A program made the position numbers and the translations under genes. From Rhizobium sp. CC-YZS058 (GTDB lineage: Bacteria; Pseudomonadota; Alphaproteobacteria; Rhizobiales; Rhizobiaceae), in the NCBI RefSeq assembly GCF_034720595.1, contig NZ_JAYESJ010000001.1, forward strand, positions 3,957,501 through 4,021,500: a stretch of 64,000 nucleotides of DNA, in the 5' to 3' direction. Positions 1-8,667 of the stretch are shown here, one piece after another. Numbering within the stretch: the stretch's first letter is position 1; every line of letters begins with the position of its first letter. Under the pieces are notes generated by a model. That model ran no database searches and was not told where the DNA came from. It saw nothing but the letters and a program-made list of their open reading frames with translations.

Positions 1-358
1 CCCAAAACCCGCCGCCAAAAGTCAGAAACTTCAGAGCGAGTTCGTCGGTCGCCAGCAGCGCCGCCGCCCTCGTTGGTGAGCGGTTTATAGGCGAACCCCC
101 TTTTCCAAGTCAACACACCAAAAAACAAAATCGCAAAGTTTTTTGTAAGTCGCTGATCGGAAACGGAAATTCCGTGTTTCGGCACAGAAGCAAGGCCAAA
201 AGCGGCGGAGTTCGGGACGAAATCGGGGGTTTTCGCTGCGAAGCAGAGACGAAGCTGCGTTCCGGCCCGTAGCGACAATGTGGGAATGCCCGCATGCTGG
301 TTCAAGGCAGGCGTTCGGGCTATGAAGCGTGAATGAGATCCTGCTTCCGTGCCGCGCC
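1..358. other. Non-coding left edge upstream of hrpB
   Basis: No convincing gene is visible here. Short open frames exist on both strands but have no recognisable domain. The part at 100-180 is much more A+T-rich than its surroundings. It contains an 8-base inverted repeat, CAAAAAAC at 119-126 against GTTTTTTG at 138-145, and a 13-base palindrome, ACGGAAATTCCGT, at 163-175. The composition fits a promoter or intergenic regulatory segment, possibly serving a gene beyond the left edge. No specific regulator can be assigned. Confidence 0.4.
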
Positions 359-2833
359 ATGAGCCGTCCTTTACCTGCTCTTCCACAGCTCCCTGTCAGC
401 GCTGTTCTGGCCGCGCTTCAGACGGCACTCGAGACGCGCGGGCTTGCCGTTCTCTCGGCCCCTCCCGGCGCAGGCAAGACGACGCTGGTTCCCCTCGATC
501 TGCTTTCGGCACCCTGGCGTGAGGATCGGCGGATCATCCTGATCGAGCCGCGTCGGCTGGCAGCCCGCGCGGCAGCGGGACGCATGGCGGCGCTTCTCGG
601 CGAAGCTGTCGGCGAGACGGTGGGCTATCGCATGCGTCTGGACACGAAGATTTCCGCGCGCACCCGTATCGAGGTCGTGACCGAGGGGGTCTTCACCCGG
701 ATGATCCTCGACGACCCGGAACTGTCGGGCGTGGCTGCGGTGCTGTTCGACGAGTTTCACGAGCGCTCGCTGGACGCCGATCTCGGGCTCGCCCTGGCGC
801 TCGACGTGCGCGGCGCGTTGCGCGAGGATCTGCGTATCCTGGTGATGTCGGCAACACTTGATGGCGCGCGGATCGCAAGCCTCATGGGCGATGCGCCGGT
901 GATCGAGAGCCAGGGGCGCGCCTTTCCGGTCGAGATCCGGCATCAGCCGCGCGACCCGGCTGAGCGAATCGAGGATGCCATGGCGCAGGCGATTCTCTCT
1001 GCCCATCGTGACGAAGAGGGCTCGATTCTCGCCTTCCTTCCCGGCCAGGCTGAAATTCTTCGCACGGCCGAGCGGCTCGAGGGCAGACTGCCGGCAACGA
1101 CGGATGTCATCGCGCTCTATGGCCTTCTCACGCAAGGCGAGCAGGATCAGGCGATCCGTCCGGCAGCCCTTGGGCGGCGCAAGGTTGTGCTGGCGACAGC
1201 TCTGGCCGAGACCTCGATCACCATCGACGGGGTGCGGGTGGTGATCGACAGCGGGCTGCAGCGGCTGCCCGCCTTCGAGCCTGCGACCGGGATCACCCGG
1301 CTTGAGACTGTAAGGGTGTCCAGAGCCTCCGCCGACCAGAGGGCTGGGCGAGCCGGACGGACCGAGCCCGGCATTGCGATTCGGTTGTGGCATGCCGGAC
1401 AGACGGCGGCCCTGCCAGCCTTCACGCCACCCCAGGTTTTCGCCAGCGACCTTTCCGGTTTTGTGCTCGATCTCGCCGCCTGGGGCGTGAGCGATCCTGC
1501 AGCCCTCGCTCTCCTCGACCCGCCGCCGGCCGCTGCCTGGGGCGAAGCACGGGCCTTGCTCGTTTCGCTTGGTGCGCTGGACGCGACCGGCCGGCTCACC
1601 GAAGTCGGGCGGCGCATGCGGGCGCTGGCCCTGCCGCCGCGCCTTGCCGCCATGGTGGTGGCCGCCGCCGCGGAAGGTCAGGCGCGCGAGGCAAGCCTTC
1701 TGGCCGTGCTCCTCGGTGAACAGGGCCTTGGCGGCGGCAGCGTCGATCTCGAAGAGCGGCTGCGCCGGTTCAAGAGCGAAAAGGGGCCGCGGGCCGAGGG
1801 CGCACGCGGTCTTGCCCGCCGCATGGCCGACAGTGTTGCCGGCACGAGGCCCGGTCCCTCCGATCCCCTGCATGCTGGCGCATTGCTCGTCTCCGCCTTT
1901 CCCGACCGCATTGCCCTTCAGCGCGGCGGCCGCGGCCGCTTCGTCATGGCGAACGGTCGGGGTGCGGAGCTTCCCGAAACGGAGCGCCTGGCGGGAGCCG
2001 ACATGCTGGTCATCGCCGACCTGACGGGCTCGGCCGGCCGGCAGCGGATCCTCGCCGCCGCCGAGATTCGCCGGAGCGATGTCGAGGCGGTCCTGCCCGA
2101 CGCGATCGCGAGCGGCACCGAGATCCGGTTCGACAAGGAGAGCCGGCAGGTGCGCGCAAGACGGGTGACGCGACTGGGTGCGATCGTGCTCGAAGACCAG
2201 CCGGTGGCCCTGCCGCGCGACGTTGCGACGGCGCAAGCCCTGGCGGATGGCCTTCGCGCGCTCGGGCTGAAGGCGCTTCCTTTCTCGAAGGACGGTCGGC
2301 AGCTGCGGGATCGGCTGGGCTTTCTGCACCGGCATCTCGGCGAACCTTGGCCGGACGTCTCCAACGCCGCATTGCTCGATCAGCTGGACCACTGGTTCGT
2401 CCCCTTTCAGAACGGAGTGCGAAGTCTGGAGGATATCGAGCCCAGTACGCTGCAGGCCGGTCTTCTGGCGCTCGTGCCCTTTACGACGTTGCAGGAGATC
2501 GGCCGTCTGGTGCCGAGCCATTTCGAGGCGCCGACCGGCAACAGGCACCCGATCCGCTATGAAGGCGAGGAGCCGGTGCTTTCGATCCGGGTTCAGGAAC
2601 TGTTCGGCTTGAAGCGGCATCCGACGATCGGCGGCGGCCGGCTGCCGCTGCTGCTCGAGCTGATCTCGCCGGGGCAGAAGCCGATCCAGATGACCCGGGA
2701 TCTTCCCGGCTTCTGGACCGGAAGCTGGAAGGATGTGCGGGCGGAGATGCGCGGCCGCTATCCCCGGCATCCCTGGCCGGAAGACCCGGCGGAGGCGGCC
2801 CCGACCGCCCGCGCCAAGCCGCGCGGCACATGA
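359..2833 (+). CDS. hrpB: ATP-dependent helicase HrpB (DEAH box)
   Basis: A DEAH/RHA-type RNA helicase of 824 residues, close to the usual HrpB length of about 810-830. The Walker A motif is APPGAGKTT near residues 34-42, the DEFH box lies at 131-134, and the SAT motif (VMSATLD) follows. The typical HrpB C-terminal domain ends in a conserved W-D-V-R-A-E-M-R-G-R-Y-P-hH tail. The ATG at 359 is preferred over an upstream alternative start at 329 because the homologous sequence begins at MSRPLPALP. The gene stands alone on the plus strand; actS starts 61 bases after its stop. The exact cellular role of HrpB in rhizobia is poorly defined; RNA remodelling is inferred from the family. Confidence 0.93.
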   Translation: MSRPLPALPQLPVSAVLAALQTALETRGLAVLSAPPGAGKTTLVPLDLLSAPWREDRRIILIEPRRLAARAAAGRMAALLGEAVGETVGYRMRLDTKISARTRIEVVTEGVFTRMILDDPELSGVAAVLFDEFHERSLDADLGLALALDVRGALREDLRILVMSATLDGARIASLMGDAPVIESQGRAFPVEIRHQPRDPAERIEDAMAQAILSAHRDEEGSILAFLPGQAEILRTAERLEGRLPATTDVIALYGLLTQGEQDQAIRPAALGRRKVVLATALAETSITIDGVRVVIDSGLQRLPAFEPATGITRLETVRVSRASADQRAGRAGRTEPGIAIRLWHAGQTAALPAFTPPQVFASDLSGFVLDLAAWGVSDPAALALLDPPPAAAWGEARALLVSLGALDATGRLTEVGRRMRALALPPRLAAMVVAAAAEGQAREASLLAVLLGEQGLGGGSVDLEERLRRFKSEKGPRAEGARGLARRMADSVAGTRPGPSDPLHAGALLVSAFPDRIALQRGGRGRFVMANGRGAELPETERLAGADMLVIADLTGSAGRQRILAAAEIRRSDVEAVLPDAIASGTEIRFDKESRQVRARRVTRLGAIVLEDQPVALPRDVATAQALADGLRALGLKALPFSKDGRQLRDRLGFLHRHLGEPWPDVSNAALLDQLDHWFVPFQNGVRSLEDIEPSTLQAGLLALVPFTTLQEIGRLVPSHFEAPTGNRHPIRYEGEEPVLSIRVQELFGLKRHPTIGGGRLPLLLELISPGQKPIQMTRDLPGFWTGSWKDVRAEMRGRYPRHPWPEDPAEAAPTARAKPRGT

Positions 2834-2894
2834 GAAGCTCGACAGGGCAGCAAGAGGCGCGTCGCAACAAGGCGCCGGCAGGAAGGATGTTTCG

Positions 2895-4229
2895 ATGACG
2901 CAGCAGGAGGTGGATCTCGGCGCGGTGACAACCGGAACGCGGGAACCCGACGATCCGACCACCAGTCGCTCGCTGCGGCTGCAAACCATCGTGCGGCTTC
3001 GCTGGCTGGCGGTGGCCGGGCAGTCGATCGCCGTCGTGATCGTGGCCCTGTGGATGCGGTTTCCGATGCCGCTCATTCCCTCCTTCCTGCTGATCGCCCT
3101 GCTGGCGGCGGTCAACATCCACCTGACGCTGCGCTACCCGCCGGCCCACCGGCTGCCGCCGGCAGCCGCTTTCACGCTGCTCGGCATCGACCTTGCCCAG
3201 CTGACGGCGCTGCTGTTCATCACCGGCGGCCTAGCCAATCCCTTTGCGCCGCTGGTCAGCGTACCGGTCATCATTTCCTCCGCATCCCAGCCGAAATGGT
3301 ACAGCGTGGCGCTGGCCCTGCTCGCCGTCTTGGGTGTCACCGCGCTTGCCTTCTCGCCCTTTGCGCTGCCCTGGTATGGCGGCACGGTGCTGGCCATCCC
3401 GTCGGCCCTCATGCTCGGCTTCTGGTCGGCGATCGTCTCCACCACCGCTTTTGCCGCGTTCTACACCTATCGCGTGTCGCTGGAGGCCAGCGAGCTTGCG
3501 GAGGCTCTGGCGGCGACCGAGCTTGTGCTGCAGCGCGAGCAGCATCTGTCCCAGCTCGATGGGCTGGCAGCCGCAGCGGCGCACGAGCTTGGCACCCCGC
3601 TTGCCACCATCAGCGTTGTCGCCAAGGAGATGGAGCGCGAGCTCGGCGCCGATCCGCGCTTCGGCGAGGATGTGCAGCTGCTGCGCAGCCAGGCCGAGCG
3701 CTGCCGCGACATCCTGCGGCGGCTGACGACGCTCTCTTCGAGCGACGAGGCCCATATGCGCAACCTGCCGCTCTCCTCCATGATCGAGGAGGTGATCGCC
3801 CCGCATCGCGAATTCGGGATCGAGATCCGGCTGGTGAACGAGGGCGACGGCACGCGCGAACCGGTGACCACGCGCAATCCCGGCATCCTGTATGGCCTCG
3901 GCAATCTGATCGAAAACGCCGTGGATTACGCCAAGAGCGCGGTGACCGTGACCGTGCGTTCCACCGCCGATCTGGTGGCGGTGACCATCGGCGACGATGG
4001 CGATGGCTATGCGCCCGATATTCTGGCGCGGATCGGCGAACCCTATGTGACGCGCCGGTTGAAGGAAGACAGCGCCGGCGGGCTGGGGCTCGGCCTGTTC
4101 ATTGCCAAGACGTTGCTGGAACGCTCGGGAGCGATGCTGACCTTCGAAAATGGCGGCGCCGAGCGGCCGGGCGCACAGGTGCGCGTCGTATGGCCGCGGG
4201 CTGCAATCGAGGCCGGAGCCGGCAATTAG
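2895..4229 (+). CDS. actS: Redox sensor histidine kinase ActS/RegB
   Basis: A membrane histidine kinase of 444 residues. Six hydrophobic segments fill roughly residues 36-190. The conserved GGLANPF motif of the RegB quinone-sensing region is at about 111-117. The H-box is AAAAHELGTPLATIS with the phospho-accepting His at 230. The cytoplasmic Cys in AERCRDIL, near residue 270, matches the redox-active cysteine known in Rhodobacter RegB. The N, G1 and G2 ATP-binding boxes follow (NLIENAVDYA, GDDGDGYAPD, GLGLGLFIAKTLL). The family senses redox or quinone state and phosphorylates RegA/ActR, which follows 74 bases downstream. In rhizobia this pair controls acid tolerance, carbon fixation and respiration genes. 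Start chosen at 2895, where RegB homology begins. Confidence 0.93.
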   Translation: MTQQEVDLGAVTTGTREPDDPTTSRSLRLQTIVRLRWLAVAGQSIAVVIVALWMRFPMPLIPSFLLIALLAAVNIHLTLRYPPAHRLPPAAAFTLLGIDLAQLTALLFITGGLANPFAPLVSVPVIISSASQPKWYSVALALLAVLGVTALAFSPFALPWYGGTVLAIPSALMLGFWSAIVSTTAFAAFYTYRVSLEASELAEALAATELVLQREQHLSQLDGLAAAAAHELGTPLATISVVAKEMERELGADPRFGEDVQLLRSQAERCRDILRRLTTLSSSDEAHMRNLPLSSMIEEVIAPHREFGIEIRLVNEGDGTREPVTTRNPGILYGLGNLIENAVDYAKSAVTVTVRSTADLVAVTIGDDGDGYAPDILARIGEPYVTRRLKEDSAGGLGLGLFIAKTLLERSGAMLTFENGGAERPGAQVRVVWPRAAIEAGAGN

Positions 4230-4303
4230 GGATCCGCAGCTTCCAACATGGCACGCTGTTGCCTATCTACGCAGCAGATGAGAGATGACGAGGATGACGG
4301 GCG

Positions 4304-4903
4304 ATGATCGATAGATCCGACGCCATCACGGCCGGCGACAGGGCCGTGGCAACGACCGAGGGTGCGAGCGACATCGGGGATGATCCCTCCTTGCTGATCG
4401 TCGACGATGACGGACCGTTCGTGCGCCGGCTGGCGCGCGCCATGGAAGCGCGGGGGTTTGCGGTCGAGATTGCCGAATCGGTGGCGGAAGGGCGGGCACG
4501 CGCTGCGGCCAGGCCACCCAAACATGCGGTGATCGACCTCAGGCTCGGCGATGGCAACGGGCTCGACGTCATCGAGACCATCCGTGCCAGACGCGACGAC
4601 ACGCGCATCATCATCCTGACCGGCTACGGCAATATCGCGACGGCGGTGACGGCGGTGAAGCTCGGCGCGATCGACTACCTTGCGAAGCCGGCCGATGCCG
4701 ACGATATCTTCAACGCCCTCCTGCAGCGCGGCGACGAGCGGGCCATGTTGCCGGAGAATCCGATGTCGGCGGACCGGGTGCGCTGGGAGCATATCCAGCG
4801 GGTCTATGAGCTCTGCGAGCGCAACGTGTCGGAAACGGCGCGCCAGCTCAACATGCACCGCCGGACCCTGCAGCGCATCCTCGCCAAGCGCGCCCCCAAA
4901 TAG
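4304..4903 (+). CDS. actR: Response regulator ActR/RegA
   Basis: A two-domain response regulator of 199 residues. The receiver has the acidic cluster VDDD at 33-36, phospho-accepting Asp at 78 (VIDLRLGDGNG), the switch Thr in ILTGYG and the conserved Lys at 128 (LAKPAD). A proline-rich linker (LPENPMSADRVRW) leads into a Fis-type helix-turn-helix (SETARQLNMHRRTLQRIL), which is nearly invariant in the RegA/ActR family. It is the partner of the upstream kinase ActS and acts as a global redox regulator. Length and domain order are normal. It is convergent with mmcB, with only 4 bases between the two stops. Confidence 0.94.
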   Translation: MIDRSDAITAGDRAVATTEGASDIGDDPSLLIVDDDGPFVRRLARAMEARGFAVEIAESVAEGRARAAARPPKHAVIDLRLGDGNGLDVIETIRARRDDTRIIILTGYGNIATAVTAVKLGAIDYLAKPADADDIFNALLQRGDERAMLPENPMSADRVRWEHIQRVYELCERNVSETARQLNMHRRTLQRILAKRAPK

Positions 4904-4907
4904 CAGC

Positions 4908-5456
4908 TCAGGACAGGCTGTCGTCCCGTGCGCCGGAGATGATGTCGGAGAGCGAATCGGCCCGGTCGGCTTGCGCATCGGGATGCCGGTCGGCATACCA
5001 TTCGGCCAGCATCAGCCGCTGCGCGGCGGCGCGGGCGAAGTTGAGAGACACGGCCTTCCGGCTGTGGGCGGAAAGCTTGTGCTCCGGCGCATCGCGCAGC
5101 ATCTCCGCACCATAGCCGTCGGAGAGGATCAGACCGCAGTCTTCGGGAAAGATATCGAGCGGAACGGCCGCATGGGTGGCGAAGAACAGCCTGTCGCAAT
5201 GCATCCGGTAGTCCGGCCATTTCCGGTCCACACGAAAGTCCTCGATCGAAGTCTTGATTTCCACGATCCAGAGCTCGCCCTTGGGCGACAGCGAGACGAG
5301 ATCGGCCCGACGCCCTCCCGACAGAGTCAATTCCGGCAGCACGGCATGGCGCAGCTCGTAGAGATGGCGCTGGACGCCGCGGCGCACCATCATTGCGCGG
5401 GCCGATTGCCGGCCGTCGATCAGGGGCGTGTCCTTGTGGAGCGAAATTATGGCCAT
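4908..5456 (-). CDS. mmcB: MmcB-family DNA repair protein
   Basis: A protein of 182 residues resembling the MmcB family (PF06319), best known from Caulobacter, where mmcB is induced by mitomycin C and belongs to the SOS response. The core VEIKTSIEDFRVDRKWPDY with upstream GGRRADLV and downstream HCDRLFFATH has the look of a PD-(D/E)XK nuclease fold: D (RADLV), E-x-K (VEIK). The open frame extends another 35 codons upstream, but that part has no conserved character, so the ATG at 5456 is used. I saw no clear LexA box upstream. The family is confident, the biochemical activity is inferred. Confidence 0.8.
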   Translation of the reverse strand: MAIISLHKDTPLIDGRQSARAMMVRRGVQRHLYELRHAVLPELTLSGGRRADLVSLSPKGELWIVEIKTSIEDFRVDRKWPDYRMHCDRLFFATHAAVPLDIFPEDCGLILSDGYGAEMLRDAPEHKLSAHSRKAVSLNFARAAAQRLMLAEWYADRHPDAQADRADSLSDIISGARDDSLS

Positions 5457-5661
5457 CGGGGTCTCCCCGTTTGTTCCCGGCACAAGACCGGGGTCTATGA
5501 GCGATCGCTTGTTGCAAAAAAACCATGCGGGCCGTGATTTGCACGAGCATGCTCGGTGCACCGCCGCATTCCTTTTGCAAGCGCTGCCGTCTTGGAAAAT
5601 AACCGGACCGGCTGATGGTCGAATCGACCTAGTCTTCTTCGCTCCCTTTTAAGAGATTCCC

Positions 5662-6333
5662 ATGCGCTTCCGCAATGCATTCCTCCTGGGCGGCCTGGTG
5701 GCCAGCCTGGCGCTCGCCGGTTGCTCGACGACGCCGATCGGTTCTTCGGCACCGATCGGCGAAAGAGTGGCCACCAACCAGATCTTCTCCGACAGCTATG
5801 GCCCGGTCGAGGACCACGGCTATGCGCTGCCGGCCATTCCGATTCAGCGGGTCAATTCGCGCTTCCATCGTCAGATCGTCGATTATGCGACGCAGGAACC
5901 GCCGGGCACCATCGTCGTCAACACGCCGAACCGCTTCCTCTATTACGTGCTGCCGGGCGGCAAGGCCGTGCGCTACGGAATCGGCGTCGGCAAGCAGGGC
6001 TTTGCCTGGCAGGGCCGCGCCTATATTGCCTGGAAGCAGGAATGGCCGACCTGGCACCCGCCGAAGGAAATGGCCGTGCGCCGTCCGGATGTCGCGCAAT
6101 ATGTCGAGGACGGCATGGGTCCGGGGCTGCGCAACCCGCTCGGCGCCCGCGCCATGTATCTCTTCAACGATGAAGGCAAGGACACGCTGTTCCGCCTGCA
6201 CGGCACGCCGGAATGGGCCTCGATCGGCACCGCCGCGTCGTCCGGCTGCATCCGCCTGATGAACCAGGATATCATCGACCTCTATTCGCGCGTCCGTCCG
6301 GGCAAGAGCGCCCGGGTCATCGTTCAGCAGTAA
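5662..6333 (+). CDS. L,D-transpeptidase lipoprotein (YkuD domain)
   Basis: A 223-residue exported cell-wall enzyme. The N-terminus is a lipoprotein signal with lipobox LAGC, the acylated Cys being residue 21. The YkuD domain occupies roughly residues 80-222 and ends in the catalytic motif: HGT at about 180 and SSGCIRLMN with the nucleophile Cys at 196. Enzymes of this family form 3-3 crosslinks in peptidoglycan or attach proteins to it. Rhizobiales use 3-3 crosslinks heavily in polar growth and carry many paralogues, so the specific role cannot be assigned. It diverges from mmcB across 205 bases and is convergent with glcB. Confidence 0.9.
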   Translation: MRFRNAFLLGGLVASLALAGCSTTPIGSSAPIGERVATNQIFSDSYGPVEDHGYALPAIPIQRVNSRFHRQIVDYATQEPPGTIVVNTPNRFLYYVLPGGKAVRYGIGVGKQGFAWQGRAYIAWKQEWPTWHPPKEMAVRRPDVAQYVEDGMGPGLRNPLGARAMYLFNDEGKDTLFRLHGTPEWASIGTAASSGCIRLMNQDIIDLYSRVRPGKSARVIVQQ

Positions 6334-6376
6334 GGCGGGCGGGCGGGGGAAATCCTGTCCCTTCAGACCTCGTGGG

Positions 6377-6396
6377 CCGCGGCAGCAATGCCGCGG
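6377..6396. terminator. Hairpin between convergent LDT gene and glcB
   Basis: A perfect 8-base stem, CCGCGGCA and TGCCGCGG, closes a GCAA tetraloop in the 107-base gap between two convergent genes. There is no T-run on either side, so it may act only as an mRNA 3' end stabiliser or a weak bidirectional terminator. Confidence 0.45.
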
Positions 6397-6440
6397 ACCT
6401 ATGTTGTTTGAAAGTGTCGGCTAAAGGACGAAGCGGCAGG

Positions 6441-8591
6441 TCAGGACGCGGCCTTCCGCTCCAGACGGCGGCGGTGGAGCACCGGTTCGGTATAGCCGTT
6501 CGGCTGTTCGCGCCCCTTGAAGACAAGATCGCAGGCCGCCTGGAAGGCGATGGAGGCGGCGAAATCCGGCGCCATCGGGCGATAGACGGGATCGCCTTCG
6601 TTTTGCCGGTCGACGACGGCGGCCATGCGCTCCAGCGTCTGGCGCACCTGATCGGGCGAGACGACACCGTGATGCAGCCAGTTGGCCATGTGCTGGGCAG
6701 AGATGCGCAGCGTGGCGCGGTCCTCCATCAGCCCGACATTGTTGATATCCGGCACCTTGGAGCAGCCGACTCCCTGGTCGATCCAGCGAACCACGTAACC
6801 CAGGATACCCTGGGCATTGTTGTCGAGTTCACGCTGGATTTCCTCCGCCGTCCAGTTCGGCCGGGTGGCGACGGGGATGGACAGGATATCCTCGAGCCGG
6901 GCGCGCGGCCGGCTCTTCAGGCTCTCCTGCACGGCGGCGACATCAACGGCGTGGTAGTGGGTGGCGTGCAGCGTCGCGGCGGTTGGCGAGGGAACCCAGG
7001 CGGTGTTCGCGCCGGCCTTCGGATGAGCGATCTTCTGCTCCAGCATGGCTGCCATCAGATCGGGCATGGCCCACATGCCCTTGCCGATCTGCGCATGGCC
7101 GGCTAGCCCGCAGGAAAGCCCGATGTCGACATTCCAGTTTTCATACGCCGCGATCCAGGCCGCCTGCTTCATGTCGCCCTTGCGGATCATCGGTCCGGCT
7201 TCCATGGCGGTGTGGATCTCGTCGCCCGTGCGGTCGAGGAAGCCGGTGTTGATGAACACGACGCGCTCCCGTGCCGCTCGAATCGCTTCCTTGAGGTTCA
7301 CCGTCGTGCGGCGCTCCTCGTCCATGATGCCCATCTTGATCGTGTTCGCAGCCATGCCGAGCGCGGCTTCGACGCGGGAGAAGACTTCGCAGGCGAAGGC
7401 TACCTCGTCCGGCCCATGCATCTTCGGCTTGACGATATAGAGCGAGCCGGCGACGGAATTCTGCCGCCGGCCGCCGATGCCGATATCATGCAGCGCGATC
7501 AGGCTGGTGATCATGGCGTCCATGATGCCTTCGGGAACCTCGCGGCCATCCTGGTCGAGCACGGCCGGATTGGTCATCAGGTGGCCGACATTGCGCACCA
7601 GCATCAGGGCCCGGCCCTTGAGCTGCCCGGCGCTGCCATCCGGACGGGTGAAGGCGAGATCGGGATTGAGCCGGCGGGTAAAGCGCGTGCCGCCTTTCTC
7701 GACCTCCTCGGTCAGATCCCCCTTCATCAGCCCCAGCCAGTTGCGATAGACCAGCGTCTTGTCTGCGGCATCGACGGCCGCAATCGAATCCTCGCAGTCC
7801 ATGATCGCGGTCAGCGCCGATTCGAGCACGATATCCGAAATACCGGCGGCATCGGCCTTGCCGATCTCTGTCGTCGCGTCCAGCACCAGCTGGACATGCA
7901 ACCCATTGCGACGGAAGAGCAGTGACGTGGGCTTGGCCGCCTCGCCGGTGAAGCCGACGAACTGGTCGGGATCGGCCAGCTTGCCGCCATGGATCGCCAG
8001 GTCGCCATCGGCCAGCGCAAAACCGGTTACCGCGCTCCAGTCTCCCTCGGCGAGCGGCACGCTTTGATCGAGGAAATGGCGGGCCCAGGCGATGACCTTG
8101 CTGCCACGCTGCGGATTGTAACCCCTGCCCTTCTCGGCGCCGTCCGCTTCGGGAATGGCGTCCGTGCCGTAGAGAGCGTCATAGAGCGAGCCCCAGCGCG
8201 CATTGGCGGCGTTCAGCGCGTAGCGGGCGTTCATGACCGGCACGACCAGCTGCGGCCCGGCGATACTGGCGATCTCGGGATCGACGCCGGTCGTCGACAC
8301 GGTGAAGTCCGGCCCTTCGGGCAAGAGATAGCCGATCTGCTTCAGAAAACCGGTGTAGGCACCAAGATCCTGGGGCGCACCGTTCGTCCGGTACCATGTG
8401 TCGATCTCCGCCTGCATCCGGTCCCGCGTTTCCAGCAGGGTCCGGTTCTTCGGTGCCAGATCGTGGATCAACCGGGCGAATTCGGAGAAGAAGCGATCGG
8501 GCTCGACGCCCGTCCCGGGAAGCGCTTCGGAGAGGATGAACCTGTGCAAGGCTTCATCGATCATCAGTCCGTTCACAGACACACGGCTCAT
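6441..8591 (-). CDS. glcB: Malate synthase G
   Basis: A 716-residue malate synthase of the monomeric G isoform (E. coli GlcB has 723). It condenses glyoxylate with acetyl-CoA to form malate, completing the glyoxylate bypass or glycolate use. Characteristic segments include the [15 protein letters not shown] region, the [18 protein letters not shown] region, [17 protein letters not shown] and the C-terminal [16 protein letters not shown]. The ATG at 8591 starts MSRVSVNGL; an upstream in-frame start at 8651 has no homology. No aceA lies in the window. The HyuA-like gene lies 76 bases upstream on the same strand. Confidence 0.95.
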   Translation of the reverse strand: MSRVSVNGLMIDEALHRFILSEALPGTGVEPDRFFSEFARLIHDLAPKNRTLLETRDRMQAEIDTWYRTNGAPQDLGAYTGFLKQIGYLLPEGPDFTVSTTGVDPEIASIAGPQLVVPVMNARYALNAANARWGSLYDALYGTDAIPEADGAEKGRGYNPQRGSKVIAWARHFLDQSVPLAEGDWSAVTGFALADGDLAIHGGKLADPDQFVGFTGEAAKPTSLLFRRNGLHVQLVLDATTEIGKADAAGISDIVLESALTAIMDCEDSIAAVDAADKTLVYRNWLGLMKGDLTEEVEKGGTRFTRRLNPDLAFTRPDGSAGQLKGRALMLVRNVGHLMTNPAVLDQDGREVPEGIMDAMITSLIALHDIGIGGRRQNSVAGSLYIVKPKMHGPDEVAFACEVFSRVEAALGMAANTIKMGIMDEERRTTVNLKEAIRAARERVVFINTGFLDRTGDEIHTAMEAGPMIRKGDMKQAAWIAAYENWNVDIGLSCGLAGHAQIGKGMWAMPDLMAAMLEQKIAHPKAGANTAWVPSPTAATLHATHYHAVDVAAVQESLKSRPRARLEDILSIPVATRPNWTAEEIQRELDNNAQGILGYVVRWIDQGVGCSKVPDINNVGLMEDRATLRISAQHMANWLHHGVVSPDQVRQTLERMAAVVDRQNEGDPVYRPMAPDFAASIAFQAACDLVFKGREQPNGYTEPVLHRRRLERKAAS

Positions 8592-8667
8592 CGCAGGCTC
8601 CTCTTCTCTCGACGTGGAGAGAGCAATGCGTGGGCCGGGCTGGGCTGTCAATCAGCCGAAGGTTCGA

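Noticed and set aside
371..3118. A 915-codon open frame opposite hrpB
   Set aside because: It runs antisense to a clearly homologous helicase gene, has no domain and consists of low-complexity Arg/Gly/Pro-rich sequence, as GC-rich shadow frames do.
5457..5561. N-terminal extension of mmcB by 35 codons
   Set aside because: The extra sequence is Cys/Lys-rich without family similarity, and homology begins at the internal ATG.
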